64,000 nt of DNA from SHVO01 sp050250575 (GTDB lineage: Bacteria > Pseudomonadota > Alphaproteobacteria > Rhodospirillales > Rhodospirillaceae). Shown here in pieces: positions 52,843-62,412 of the stretch. The notes beneath the pieces are model-generated. The model was not told the origin of the DNA. It worked only from the letters and a program-made list of their open reading frames with translations, and did no database searches. Position numbers and translations under genes: made by a program. How positions within the stretch are numbered: position 1 is the first letter of the stretch; every line of letters starts with the position of its first letter. The stretch spans positions 124,001 to 188,000 of the forward strand of contig JBFWOJ010000001.1 of NCBI GenBank assembly GCA_050250575.1, given 5' to 3'.

Positions 52843-53760
52843 GTGATCGCCCTTACAAGACTTCGCACCCTCGAGATCGCGGCGCCATCGGCCAGTCACC
52901 GGCCGACATACATCAGCGCGGCCAGCGGGCTCGTCTGCCGCAGCGGCTTCATCTATGTCGTCGCCGACGACGAGCATCACCTCGCCATCTTCCGCGCCGA
53001 TACGGCGGCCGCGGGGACCTTGTTCGAACTTGTCCCGGGCGACCTGCCGGAGGAGCATAAAGCGCGCAAGAAAGCCAAGCCGGATTTCGAAGCCCTGACG
53101 TTCCTGCCGGCCTTCGGCGCGTATCCCCATGGCGTCCTGTTCGCCAGCGGTTCAGGCTCGAAGCCCAATCGAAAACGCGGCGCCCTCGTTGCCCTCGATG
53201 CCGCCGGCGGATTGCATGGCGATCCGCGTATCGTCGACCTTTCGTTCCTCATGACGCCGCTGGAAGCGGAGTTCGGGAAGATCAACCTCGAGGGTTTCAC
53301 GGTGGCCGGCGACGAACTCTGCGTGCTTCAGCGCGGCAACAAGGGCCAGAAGCGTAATTCCATCATCCGTTATCCGCTCGCGCAGTTCCTGGACGCGTTG
53401 GACACCGCGCGCATCGAACCGCTGCCGCCCGCCGGCCACCGCGACTATGATCTGGGCGCCGTTGCAGACGTGCCGCTGACTTTCACGGACGGCGCCGCCT
53501 TGCCGAGCGGAGAACTCGTGTTTTCGGCGGTCGCCGAGGATACGGAGAACTCTTTCGACGACGGCCCTTGCGGCGGAGCGGCGATCGGCCTGATCGGCGC
53601 CGACGGCGCGCTGCGGTGGCTGGAAGCCGTCGATGAACCGCACAAGATCGAGGGCCTCGCGGCCAGGCGGGAAGGCGGCCGCCTGACCCTGCTGGCGGTC
53701 ACGGATGCCGACAATATCGACGTTCCCGCCGGCCTGTTCTCCACCCAACTCGACCGGTAG
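52843..53760 (+). CDS. Beta-propeller-like protein of unknown function (DUF6929-like)
   Basis: The 305-residue protein has repeated blade-like motifs (SGLVCRSGFIYVVADDEHHLAIF, PHGVLFASGSGS, EGFTVAGDELCVLQRGNKG, GAALPSGELVFSAVAED). The style is that of a cytoplasmic six-bladed propeller. No signal peptide is visible. The DUF6929 name is tentative. It is likely co-transcribed with the DUF3750 gene, 8 bases away. Confidence 0.75.
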   Translation: MIALTRLRTLEIAAPSASHRPTYISAASGLVCRSGFIYVVADDEHHLAIFRADTAAAGTLFELVPGDLPEEHKARKKAKPDFEALTFLPAFGAYPHGVLFASGSGSKPNRKRGALVALDAAGGLHGDPRIVDLSFLMTPLEAEFGKINLEGFTVAGDELCVLQRGNKGQKRNSIIRYPLAQFLDALDTARIEPLPPAGHRDYDLGAVADVPLTFTDGAALPSGELVFSAVAEDTENSFDDGPCGGAAIGLIGADGALRWLEAVDEPHKIEGLAARREGGRLTLLAVTDADNIDVPAGLFSTQLDR

Positions 53761-53887
53761 AACTCTTTGCGATCTGTCTCGTTTTTAAGTGTGAAGCCGC
53801 TTCTAAAGTCGCCCATCCTCCCTTGACGGGCGAGTGAACCGACCTACATCGCGTCCCGACCCCGCGGTCCAAAAGGACAAGAACATC

Positions 53888-55330
53888 ATGCCCCGCGCCA
53901 GAACAGTATTCGTCAGCGCCCTCGCCATCGCCGCCGTCGGCGGCGGGCTGTATCTCGCGCGTGATCAGGGTCTGAACGTTCCGGTCCCCGTACCGGGACT
54001 TGCGCCGGCGCCAAGCGCACCCGCGAGCGTTCCCCAAGCCGGCAGCCCGGGCACGCCGATGCCGTTTGCCACCGTGCCCGACGTCGTGGAGCGCGTCACA
54101 CCCGCCGTCGTCAACATACAGGTCCGGGCCGAATCCACCGGCGACCCGACCGCCAACCTGCCGCCGATTTTTCAGGACCCCCGCTTCCGCCGCTTTTTCG
54201 GCATTCCCGACCAGATCCCGCGCCAGCAGCGGTCTTCGGTCGGATCCGGCGTCGTGGTGGATGCCAAGCAGGGGTATGTCCTTACCAACTTCCATGTCGT
54301 CAACGAAGCCGTCGATATCGCCGTGACGCTCCGCGACCGGCGCACCTTCACGGCGAAGGTCGTTGGCAAGGATCAGGCGACGGACCTTGCGCTCCTCAAG
54401 ATCGACGCCCCGGATCTGACCGCGCTGCCGCTCGGAAACATGGCCGAGCTGCGCGTCGGCGATTATGTGCTCGCCGTGGGCAATCCCTTCGCCCTCGGGC
54501 AGACCGTCACCTCGGGCATCATCTCGGCCTTGGGACGCGCCGGCTTCATCGAGCAGGGCTATGAGGATTTCATCCAAACCGATGCCGCCATCAATCCCGG
54601 CAACTCCGGCGGCGCGCTGGTGAATTTGAAAGGGGAGCTGATCGGCATTCCAACCGTCATCGCAAGCCCGAGCGGCGGCAACGTCGGCATCGGTTTTGCG
54701 GTGCCCGTGAGCATCGCCGCGAACGTGATGGAGCAGCTGATCCAGAACGGGGAAGTGACCCGCGGCCGCATCGGCGTGGCGATTGTCGACGTCACGCCGG
54801 AGCTGGCGCAGAACCTCGGCCTCGATATCAGCCGCGGCGCGCTGGTGCGCGACGTGCAGCCGGGAACCGCTGCCGCGGAGGCGGGCATCAAGTCGGGCGA
54901 CGTGGTGGTGGCCATGAACGGGCTCGATGTCGACACCTCGTCGAGCCTGCGCAACCGGGTGGGACTCACCAAGCCCGGCGAAACGGTGAAGCTCAGCATC
55001 CTGCGCGACGGCGAGAAGCGCGAGATCGACGTCACCGTGGGCAAGGTCGACCCCAACCAGCAAGCGGCGGCGGCGCCGGTACCGGCGGAGCCGAGCCGGG
55101 TGATGGGCGCGATCTTCGAGAACAGCCCCGAAGGGGTGATCGTGCGCGATGTGGAGGAGAATTCCCCTGCCGCCGCGATCGGACTGCTCAGCGGTGATGT
55201 GATCACGGCGGTGAACCGTACGGCGGTGAAGACCGTCGCGCAGCTCGAGGAAGCCTTGAAGGCGGCCAAGAGCCAGTCGGTGGTGTTCGTGAGGCGCGAA
55301 GAGCGCCAGATGGTGCTGGTGGTGCCCTAG
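53888..55330 (+). CDS. Do-family periplasmic serine protease (DegP/DegQ)
   Basis: The 480-residue protein has an N-terminal hydrophobic anchor or signal (TVFVSALAIAAVGGGLYLA), an Ala/Pro linker, the trypsin-like domain with the triad H136 (NFHVVN), D166 (ATDLALL) and S240 (GNSGGAL), and two PDZ domains (about 290-375 and 390-475). It degrades or refolds misfolded envelope proteins. The start at 53888 is preferred over a GTG/ATG 18 codons upstream. The TAG stop shares the tetranucleotide CTAG with convergent prmA. Confidence 0.94.
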   Translation: MPRARTVFVSALAIAAVGGGLYLARDQGLNVPVPVPGLAPAPSAPASVPQAGSPGTPMPFATVPDVVERVTPAVVNIQVRAESTGDPTANLPPIFQDPRFRRFFGIPDQIPRQQRSSVGSGVVVDAKQGYVLTNFHVVNEAVDIAVTLRDRRTFTAKVVGKDQATDLALLKIDAPDLTALPLGNMAELRVGDYVLAVGNPFALGQTVTSGIISALGRAGFIEQGYEDFIQTDAAINPGNSGGALVNLKGELIGIPTVIASPSGGNVGIGFAVPVSIAANVMEQLIQNGEVTRGRIGVAIVDVTPELAQNLGLDISRGALVRDVQPGTAAAEAGIKSGDVVVAMNGLDVDTSSSLRNRVGLTKPGETVKLSILRDGEKREIDVTVGKVDPNQQAAAAPVPAEPSRVMGAIFENSPEGVIVRDVEENSPAAAIGLLSGDVITAVNRTAVKTVAQLEEALKAAKSQSVVFVRREERQMVLVVP

Positions 55331-56211
55331 CGCCCTAAGACCAGAGTCGTCCAAGGGGCGAGACGGAAACGCTTCACTAATCGCAGACCGTGCATGCGGT
55401 AGGGCGCAAGCACCATCTGTTCATGGTGTCTTAAGAAACCGGCCAGGATCAGTGTTCCGCCGGGCGCAAGAAGATTCGCCAAATCGGCGGACATGGCCGC
55501 CAACGGGCGGGCCAGGATATTGGCGGTAATCACGTCGTAAGGCCCACGGCGCGTGACGTCGCGCTGGCCGCAGCCCTCGCTCAGGACGGCATGGACCAGC
55601 GGCGCAACCCCGTTACGCGCGGCGTTATAACGGCTCACCTTCACCGCCACCGGATCGATATCGGCGGCAACGACCGGCGCGCGCCACGCCTTGGCCATGC
55701 CGATGGCGAGGATCGCGGTGCCCGCGCCCATGTCGAGGCCGCGGCGGACATTTCCTCGGCGATGCGAGAGGTCGTCGAGAGCGAGCAAGCAGCCGAGCGT
55801 ACTGGCGTGATGGCCCGAGCCGAACGCCGTCGCCGCGTTCACGAGGATCCGGATGGCGCCGGGCGGGAACGGACCTTGGATGTGGTCGCCGTGGATATAG
55901 AAGCGGCCGGCGCGCAAGGGCGGGAACGCCGCGACGCTTTCCGAGAGCCAGTCCTTTGCCGGCACTTTGTTGATCTCGAGCGTGGGTTCGGGGACGCAGA
56001 GACTGGATGCCGCGAGGGCAATGCGCTCGATGAGCGCCGCGCGCGGCGGTGCTGCGTCGAAAGTTCCTTCCACGGTCCAGGTGTGGCCGTCCGGATGAGC
56101 TTCATACATGCTGACCACGCCGGCGAGGCCGGCGAAGGCCTGCTCGAACCCTTCGGCGTGTTCGGTTCTGACGGTGACTTTGGCGCTCCAGGCGGAGCCG
56201 ATGGCGCTCAC
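55327..56211 (-). CDS. prmA: Ribosomal protein L11 methyltransferase
   Basis: PrmA trimethylates ribosomal protein L11. The 294-residue protein has the substrate-binding N-terminal half and a SAM domain with FGSGHHASTLGCLLAL, the glycine loop DMGAGTAILAIGMA (the family usually shows GCGTG, so C is replaced by A here), ADIDPVAVKVSRYNAARNG and the conserved ANILARPLAAMS. GTG at 56211 overlaps the uvrD stop by four bases (GTGA), so the two genes are coupled. Confidence 0.92.
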   Translation of the reverse strand: MSAIGSAWSAKVTVRTEHAEGFEQAFAGLAGVVSMYEAHPDGHTWTVEGTFDAAPPRAALIERIALAASSLCVPEPTLEINKVPAKDWLSESVAAFPPLRAGRFYIHGDHIQGPFPPGAIRILVNAATAFGSGHHASTLGCLLALDDLSHRRGNVRRGLDMGAGTAILAIGMAKAWRAPVVAADIDPVAVKVSRYNAARNGVAPLVHAVLSEGCGQRDVTRRGPYDVITANILARPLAAMSADLANLLAPGGTLILAGFLRHHEQMVLAPYRMHGLRLVKRFRLAPWTTLVLGR

Positions 56212-58526
56212 GCGGACGGCTCCACGAAACTGTCGAGCACTTTCTTGCGACCGGCCTTGTCGAACGCAATCTCGAGTTTGCTCTCGTCGATGCCCTCGAC
56301 GATGCCGTAGCCGAATTTCTGGTGGAAGACGCGGTCGCCGATGCGGAACTCGTTCGTGCTCGTGCGCTCCTGGACTTCCCAGCTTCCGGTTTTGGCCCAC
56401 TCCATCCTGCTGCGGACGCCCGCGCCGCTGCGCGCGGTCACGGAATCGTTGAAGCCCGGCCAATCGCCGGCCGTCGACAGGCGGTGCCCGTACAGTCCGG
56501 GATCGGATTCCTGTTCGACATTATCCTTCGGCAGTTCCTCGACAAACCGCGAAGGTATGCTCGATTGCCATTGGTTGTAGACGCGCCGGTTGGCGGCGAA
56601 CGAGATGAAGGCGCGGCGGCGCGCGCGGGTGATGCCGACGTAGGCAAGCCGCCGCTCCTCTTCGAGGGCTTTTTCGCCGCTCTCGTCCAGGGCGCGGCGG
56701 TTGGGGAAGATGTCTTCCTCCCAGCCGGGCATGAACACGGTATCGAACTCGAGACCCTTCGCGCTGTGCAAGGTCATCAACGTCACGCCCGTGTCGCCGG
56801 CGTTGGCGTCGTTTTCCATCACCAGGCTGACGTGATCGAGAAAGCCGCCGAGACTGTCCCACTCGTCCAGGCCGGAGACGAATTCCTTGAGGTTGTCGAG
56901 GCGCCCGGGGGCTTCGGGTGATTTGTCTTTCTGCCACATCTCGATGTAGCCGGACTCTTCCAGCACCTGGGCGGCGAGCTCGGCGGGCGCAACGGTTTCG
57001 CGCAAGGACCGCCAGCGCTGCATGTCGCGGGCGAAGTTCGCGAGCGCGGTGCGGGCCTGCGGCCGCAGTTCATCGGTCTCGGCGATGCGCATGGAGGCTT
57101 CCATCAGCGAGCGGCTTTGCGCGCGTGCGAGGATATGGATCTTCTGGATCGTCGTGTCCCCGAGGCCGCGCTTGGGCTTGTTGATGATGCGTTCGAAGGC
57201 GAGGTCGTCGTCCGGCTGCTGGATCAGGCGGAGATACGCGACCGCGTCGCGGATTTCGAGGCGCTCATAGAACCGCGGGCCGCCGACGACGCGATAAGGA
57301 ATCCCCGTGGTGATCAGGCGCTCTTCGAACTCCAGCATCTGGAAGCCGGCGCGCACGAGGATGGCGATTTGATCCAGCGCATGACCGGCGCGCTGAAGGG
57401 CCTCGATCTCGTCGACCAGCCAGCGCGCCTCCTCGGCGCCGTCCCATACGCCGCGCACCTTGATCGGCGCGCCTTGTTCAATGTCGTCGTGGCCGGAGCG
57501 CAGAGTCTTGCCGAGCCGGCCTTCGTTGTGAGCAATCAGGTGCGAGGCGGCGGACAGGATCGTCGGGGTCGAGCGGTAATTCCGCTCCAGGCGGATCACC
57601 TTCGCATCGGGAAAATCTTTCTCGAAGCGCAGGATGTTTCCGACTTCGGCGCCGCGCCAGGAGTAGATCGACTGATCGTCGTCGCCGACGCAACACAAGT
57701 TGCGATGCTTCTGGGTCAGAAGGCGCAGCCACAGATACTGCGCGACGTTGGTGTCCTGGTACTCGTCCACCAGGACGTAATGGAACTGCTGCTGATACTC
57801 GGCCAGGATGTCGGGACGCGTCTGGAAAAGCGTGAGACAGTGCAGCAGGAGATCGCCGAAGTCGGCGGCGTTCAGGGTCTTCAGGCGCTCCTGATAAAGC
57901 CGGTACAGAGCGACGGCGCGTCCGTTGGCGTAATCGGTGCCGCCTTCCGCGCCGACGCGGTCAGGCGTGAGGCCGCGGTCCTTCCAGCGCTGGATGACGC
58001 CCATCAACCCCTGCGCGGGCCATTTCTTGGAATCGATATTGTCCGCTTCCATGATCTGCTTCAGGAGGCGGATCTGGTCGTCGGAATCCAGAATGGTGAA
58101 ATTGGACTTGAGCCCCACCAGCTCGGCGTTCCGCCGCAGGATGCGCACACTGAGCGCATGGAAGGTACCGAGCCAAACCGCCTCGGCCGAGGGCCCCACA
58201 AGCTGCATCACACGCTCGCGCATTTCGCGCGCCGCGCGGTTGGTGAAGGTCACGGCCAGCACATGCCACGGCTTGGCGAGCCGCTTCATCAAGATCCAGG
58301 CAACGCGCGTGGTAAGCACGCGGGTCTTGCCCGTGCCCGCGCCCGAGAGCACAAGCACCGGCCCCTCGGTGGTCTCTACCGCCTGCCGCTGCTCGGGATT
58401 GAGCTTTTCGAGCCAGACCGGCACCGGCGCCGCAGGCGCAGGCCCCGGGCCGGGCGCCGGCACGGCGGGCTTCGGCGCCAGCGGCTCGAACGGCAGGTCG
58501 TCGTTGAGTTCGAAAGGGTCGGACAT
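56208..58526 (-). CDS. uvrD: ATP-dependent DNA helicase UvrD/PcrA
   Basis: This superfamily 1 3'-5' helicase acts in nucleotide-excision and mismatch repair. At 772 residues it is of normal length. Walker A is SGAGTGKT at 61-68; further motifs include VTFTNRAAREMRERV, VDEYQDTNVAQYLWLRLL, VGDDDQSIYSWRGAE, LERNYRST and TLHSAKGLEFDTVFMPG. A Pro/Ala-rich tail of about 35 residues precedes the helicase core. ATG at 58526 is well placed. Confidence 0.96.
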   Translation of the reverse strand: MSDPFELNDDLPFEPLAPKPAVPAPGPGPAPAAPVPVWLEKLNPEQRQAVETTEGPVLVLSGAGTGKTRVLTTRVAWILMKRLAKPWHVLAVTFTNRAAREMRERVMQLVGPSAEAVWLGTFHALSVRILRRNAELVGLKSNFTILDSDDQIRLLKQIMEADNIDSKKWPAQGLMGVIQRWKDRGLTPDRVGAEGGTDYANGRAVALYRLYQERLKTLNAADFGDLLLHCLTLFQTRPDILAEYQQQFHYVLVDEYQDTNVAQYLWLRLLTQKHRNLCCVGDDDQSIYSWRGAEVGNILRFEKDFPDAKVIRLERNYRSTPTILSAASHLIAHNEGRLGKTLRSGHDDIEQGAPIKVRGVWDGAEEARWLVDEIEALQRAGHALDQIAILVRAGFQMLEFEERLITTGIPYRVVGGPRFYERLEIRDAVAYLRLIQQPDDDLAFERIINKPKRGLGDTTIQKIHILARAQSRSLMEASMRIAETDELRPQARTALANFARDMQRWRSLRETVAPAELAAQVLEESGYIEMWQKDKSPEAPGRLDNLKEFVSGLDEWDSLGGFLDHVSLVMENDANAGDTGVTLMTLHSAKGLEFDTVFMPGWEEDIFPNRRALDESGEKALEEERRLAYVGITRARRRAFISFAANRRVYNQWQSSIPSRFVEELPKDNVEQESDPGLYGHRLSTAGDWPGFNDSVTARSGAGVRSRMEWAKTGSWEVQERTSTNEFRIGDRVFHQKFGYGIVEGIDESKLEIAFDKAGRKKVLDSFVEPSA

Positions 58527-58656
58527 TCGTCGTTCAATTTCGCCGTCCTTGCGACCGCAAGGTCGCGAGGATCCAAAGTGTTAGGGTGTACGTCCTAATC
58601 CGGAAAAGAGAAACCTCCGGATTCTCGGCCCGGCAGGCCAAGGACGACACGGTGAG

Positions 58657-59547
58657 TCAGGGCCTCACGCCCAAAATATGGCAGATCGTATAGGTCAGGT
58701 CGGCGCGGTTGAGGGTGTAGAAGTGGAAATCCTTCACGCCCTCGCGCACGAGAGCACGCACTTGCTCTGCAACCACGGTCGCCGAGACGAGCCGCCGGGT
58801 TTCCACATCCTCATCTAAGCCGGAAAAGACGTCGCGCAACCAGTCGGGCACCGAGGCGCCGCAACGCTGCGCCATCTTGTGGGTCTGGGCGAAATTGGTC
58901 ACCGGAATCAGGCCCGGCACGATCTCGGTCTTGATCCCGGCCTTCGCGGCGCGATCGCGAAACCGGCAGAAAACCTCCGGATCAAAAAAGAAATTGGTGA
59001 TTGCGCGGCTCGCTCCCGCGTCGACCTTGCGTTTGAGGTTCTCGAGGTCGGCATCGGCGCTTTGCGCCTCGGGATGGATTTCGGGATAGGCGGCAACGCT
59101 GATCTCGAAATCGGCGACGCGTTTGAGCCCCGCCACCAAATCGACCGCGAAAGCATAACCGCCGGGATGCGGCACGTACCGCGTCTCGCCTTCGGGCGGA
59201 TCCCCGCGCAGGGCGACGATATGGCGGATGCCGGCGTCCCAATAGCGGCGCGCGACCTCGTCCACCTCGTCGCGCGTGGCCGCCACGCAGGTGAGATGCG
59301 CGGCCGCGGGGAGCCTCTTTTCCTGCTGGATGCGCACCACCGTATCGTGCGTGCGCTCGCGCGTCGAACCGCCGGCCCCGTACGTCACCGACACGAACTT
59401 CGGCCTTAGCGGCGCCAGGCGCTCGATCGAGGCCCACAGCTGTTCGTGCATCTTTTCCGTCTTGGGCGGAAAGAACTCGAAGGAGACGCGGATATTGAGC
59501 GGCTCCGACGCACGCTGCGTAACACTGAGATCGAGGAGGGACGGCAC
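58657..59547 (-). CDS. metF: 5,10-methylenetetrahydrofolate reductase
   Basis: MetF makes methyl-THF for methionine synthesis using FAD and NADH. The protein matches E. coli MetF over its whole length: VSFEFFPPKTEKM, KFVSVTYGAGGSTRERTH, HLTCVAATRDEVDEVARRYWDAGIRHIVALRGDPP, ISVAAYPEIHPEA, NLKRKVDAGASRAITNFFF and the end REGVKDFHFYTLNRADLTYTICHILGVRP. GTG at 59547 gives 296 residues, the canonical length, with CAGGA 8 bases upstream. A GTG at 59673 would add 42 atypical residues. No metH or SAM riboswitch is seen in the window. Confidence 0.96.
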   Translation of the reverse strand: MPSLLDLSVTQRASEPLNIRVSFEFFPPKTEKMHEQLWASIERLAPLRPKFVSVTYGAGGSTRERTHDTVVRIQQEKRLPAAAHLTCVAATRDEVDEVARRYWDAGIRHIVALRGDPPEGETRYVPHPGGYAFAVDLVAGLKRVADFEISVAAYPEIHPEAQSADADLENLKRKVDAGASRAITNFFFDPEVFCRFRDRAAKAGIKTEIVPGLIPVTNFAQTHKMAQRCGASVPDWLRDVFSGLDEDVETRRLVSATVVAEQVRALVREGVKDFHFYTLNRADLTYTICHILGVRP

Positions 59548-59744
59548 CGGCGAGAATCCTGGAAAAGCACGGAAAAACGGAGAGTTTTGTTCCGGCGCGC
59601 CGACAAAACCGACAGCCCGCCATGCCGAAATACATATATGCTTTTTGGAATCCGTATGATACCCGTCTTTCACGCCGGTGGGGGCTAAGTCGATATAAAT
59701 ACGATAGAAAATAGCCTCTCATTCGCACGATCCGCACGGACACG

Positions 59745-60587
59745 ATGTCCCTTTCCCCTTTTCGCCTCCTCGCCCTGCTCTTGGTCTGCGCGCTTGTCGG
59801 CGGCTGCGCCACGCGCCCGCCGGCCAGTGATGCGATGGCGCTGGCCGCTTACGAGGAGGCCAACGACCCCCTCGAGCCGTTCAACCGCGCCATGTTCAAG
59901 ACCGACCAGGCGCTGGACAAGGTTCTCGTCCGGCCCGTCGTGAAAGGGTACCAGGCCGTCGTGCCGGAAGGCGGCCGCCGCAGCGTCGGCAACTTCCTGC
60001 GCAACGTGCGCTCGCCGATCACCTTCGTGCACGATGTTCTGCAGGCCGAACCGAACCGCGCGGGCGTCACCTTCTCGCGGTTCGTGGTGAACACCTTCAT
60101 CGGCGTTCTTGGGCTGTTCGACGTCGCGACAGACATGGGCCTTCCGTACCATTCGGAAGACCTCGGCCAGACGTTGGCGGTGTGGGGCGTCGGCGATGGG
60201 CCGTTCATCTACGCGCCGTTGTTCGGGCCGTCGACCTTGCGGGACGGAACCGGGTTCGGCGTGGACGCCGTATTTGTCGATCCGATCGCCTGGTATGGGC
60301 GCGGCAACAATCCCTATGCCTGGGTGACCTGGCCGATCCTGGGGGGGCTGGTCATCAACACCAAAGACGAGACCATGTTCGCCACCGACGAACTGAACGC
60401 CTCGTCGATCGATTACTACGCTTCGCTGCGCAGCGCCTACCGCCAGATCCGCGCCAGCGAAATCCGCAACGGCGCACCGCCGCCGCTGGAAGATTTCGAT
60501 GATTTTTCAAGTACTTCGGAAAATGGCGCGGTTGCGGCCGCCGCCGCCCCGGAAATGCCGCAGAGCGCTATTATCTCACCCCAGTAA
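59745..60587 (+). CDS. mlaA: Outer-membrane lipoprotein MlaA (VacJ)
   Basis: MlaA removes misplaced phospholipids from the outer leaflet with the Mla system. The 280-residue protein has a signal peptide and lipobox LVGGC with C21. The body shows DPLEPFNRAMFKTDQALDKVL, the FLRNVRSPITFVHDVLQ segment and the FIYAPLFGPSTLRDGTG motif typical of MlaA. An Ala/Pro-rich tail ends the protein. mlaC begins 17 bases later. Confidence 0.95.
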   Translation: MSLSPFRLLALLLVCALVGGCATRPPASDAMALAAYEEANDPLEPFNRAMFKTDQALDKVLVRPVVKGYQAVVPEGGRRSVGNFLRNVRSPITFVHDVLQAEPNRAGVTFSRFVVNTFIGVLGLFDVATDMGLPYHSEDLGQTLAVWGVGDGPFIYAPLFGPSTLRDGTGFGVDAVFVDPIAWYGRGNNPYAWVTWPILGGLVINTKDETMFATDELNASSIDYYASLRSAYRQIRASEIRNGAPPPLEDFDDFSSTSENGAVAAAAAPEMPQSAIISPQ

Positions 60588-60603
60588 TCAAGCTGGAGCA
60601 TCC

Positions 60604-61221
60604 ATGATTTCCCGCCGCCACCTGATGATCGCCTCCGCGCTGGGCGCGCTCGCGCCGCGCTTCGCTTTTGCCCAGTCCGACGGCGACGCGGCGATGCTGA
60701 TTTCGCAATTTGCGCAAAAGGGAATCGTCGAGATCCTTGCGGCGAAAATCCCGAATGCGGAAAAGCAGATGCGGTTCCGCGAGCTGTTCAAGACCTTCTT
60801 TGACTTGCCGGCCATCGGCCGGTTCGTGCTCGGCCGTTACGCCCGTGCCGTGAAGCCGGAGGAGATGAGCACTTTCACGCCGTTGTTCGAGGACGTGATC
60901 GTCTACACCTGGTCGCGGCGCTTCTCCGAATACAACGGCCAGACACTGAAGGTCGGCTCGAGCACACCGGACGGCGAAGACGGCGCGATCGTCAAATCGA
61001 CCATCGTCGGCAACGCCGGCGAGAACTACGCGGTCGACTGGCGACTGCGCAAGCGTCCCGACGGCTGGAAGATCGTCGACGTGATCGTTGCCGGGGTCAG
61101 CATGGCGATCACGTACCGCAATGAATACAACACCATCATCGCCCAACAGGGCGGCATGGCGGGATTGGTGTCGCAGCTTCAGAAACAAGTCGGCGAGCTG
61201 AAGGCCGCGCAGCCGGCTTAA
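60604..61221 (+). CDS. mlaC: Phospholipid-binding protein MlaC (Ttg2D-like)
   Basis: MlaC carries phospholipid across the periplasm between MlaA and the MlaFEDB transporter. The 205-residue protein has a twin-arginine-like start (ISRRHLMIASALGAL) ending near FAFAQ, so it may be Tat-exported. The body has MlaC motifs: MRFRELFKTFFDLPAIGRFVLGRYARA, YTWSRRFSEYNGQTLKV and the VDWRLRKRPDGWKIVDVIVAGVSMAITYRNEY block. The transporter genes mlaFED are not in the window. Its TAA uses bases shared with the convergent Old Yellow Enzyme stop. Confidence 0.92.
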   Translation: MISRRHLMIASALGALAPRFAFAQSDGDAAMLISQFAQKGIVEILAAKIPNAEKQMRFRELFKTFFDLPAIGRFVLGRYARAVKPEEMSTFTPLFEDVIVYTWSRRFSEYNGQTLKVGSSTPDGEDGAIVKSTIVGNAGENYAVDWRLRKRPDGWKIVDVIVAGVSMAITYRNEYNTIIAQQGGMAGLVSQLQKQVGELKAAQPA

Positions 61222-62333
61222 TCGAGCGCGGAACTCTCGAGAGGCGCGCGCGGCGTCGATCCTTTCGGCGCCGCCCGCAGGTATTGGGCGGGCCAGGAGG
61301 CGGCGTGACCGAGGGCCTCGGCCGCATGCATGGGCCAATAGGGATTGCGCAGAAGCTCGCGCGCGAGCATGACGAGGTCGGCCTGCCCGGTGCGAACGAT
61401 ATGGTCCGCCTGCGCGGCATCGGTGATCAACCCCACCGCGGAGGTCTTGATGCCGGTCTCGCGGCGCACCTTTTCGGCAAACGGGGTCTGGTATCCCGGT
61501 CCGACAGCGATCGTCGCCTTCAGCACGTTGCCGCCGGAGGAAACGTCGATCAGGTCGACGCCCAAGTCTTTCAGCGCGCGGGCGAGAGCGACGGTCTGAT
61601 CCGCATCCCAACCGCCCTCAATCCAGTCGGTCGCCGACAGGCGCACGAACAGGGCCGTGGCGTCGGAGAGCCTGGCCCGCACCGCGCCGGCGGTTTCGCG
61701 CAGGAAACGCGTGCGGTTATCGAAGCTTCCGCCGTAGGAATCGGTGCGCTGGTTGGAGAGCGGGGAGAGGAATTCGTGGAACAGGTATCCGTGGGCGGCA
61801 TGCAATTCGATCACGCGGAAACCGGCGGCCTCGGCGCGCACGGCGGCAGTGACGAAGGCCTCCCGGGCGGCGGCGATCTCCGCGACGCTCAAGGCGCGGG
61901 GCAACGGATAGTCCGGGGAGAATTGAACGGCCGAGGGCGCGACGGTTTGCCAGCCGCCGTTCTCAGGCCTCACTTCGCCTTGCGGCTCACCGGGGAACGA
62001 ACGATACGTGCTCGCTTTCCGGCCGGCGTGGGCAAGCTGGATGCCGGCGACGGCGCCTTGCCCGTCCATGAAGCGGACGATGCGCGCGAGGGTCTCGAAG
62101 TGCTTCTCGCTCCAGACGCCGAGGTCCTGCGGGGAGATGCGCCCTTCGGGCACGACCGCGGCCGCCTCGGTGAAGACGAGGCCGGCGCCGCCGACGGCGC
62201 GGCTGCCCAGGTGGACGACGTGCCAATCGTTGGCGAAACCGTCCACCGAACTGTATTCACACATCGGCGAGACCACGATTCGGTTGCGCAGTGTTACACC
62301 CCGCAGGGTGATCGGCTCGAAAAGATGGGGCAT
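61218..62333 (-). CDS. NADH:flavin oxidoreductase, Old Yellow Enzyme (YqjM-like)
   Basis: The 371-residue FMN enzyme reduces activated alkenes. It has the YqjM-type MCEYSSVDG (C25, Y27) near the FMN, TEAAAVVPEGRISPQDLG, IQLAHAGRKAST, the active-site IELHAAHGYLFHEFLSPLSNQR histidines, and VMLARELLRNPYWP. The class with thermophilic-like (YqjM) cysteine is common in alphaproteobacteria. ATG at 62333 is well placed. The stop overlaps mlaC. Confidence 0.93.
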   Translation of the reverse strand: MPHLFEPITLRGVTLRNRIVVSPMCEYSSVDGFANDWHVVHLGSRAVGGAGLVFTEAAAVVPEGRISPQDLGVWSEKHFETLARIVRFMDGQGAVAGIQLAHAGRKASTYRSFPGEPQGEVRPENGGWQTVAPSAVQFSPDYPLPRALSVAEIAAAREAFVTAAVRAEAAGFRVIELHAAHGYLFHEFLSPLSNQRTDSYGGSFDNRTRFLRETAGAVRARLSDATALFVRLSATDWIEGGWDADQTVALARALKDLGVDLIDVSSGGNVLKATIAVGPGYQTPFAEKVRRETGIKTSAVGLITDAAQADHIVRTGQADLVMLARELLRNPYWPMHAAEALGHAASWPAQYLRAAPKGSTPRAPLESSALD

Positions 62334-62412
62334 AAGCGATGGGTCTCCCGGTGAACGGAACCAGGGTCTATCTTCGCCGTTACACCGGGTCGGAAAAACA
62401 GGTCTTTTCAAC

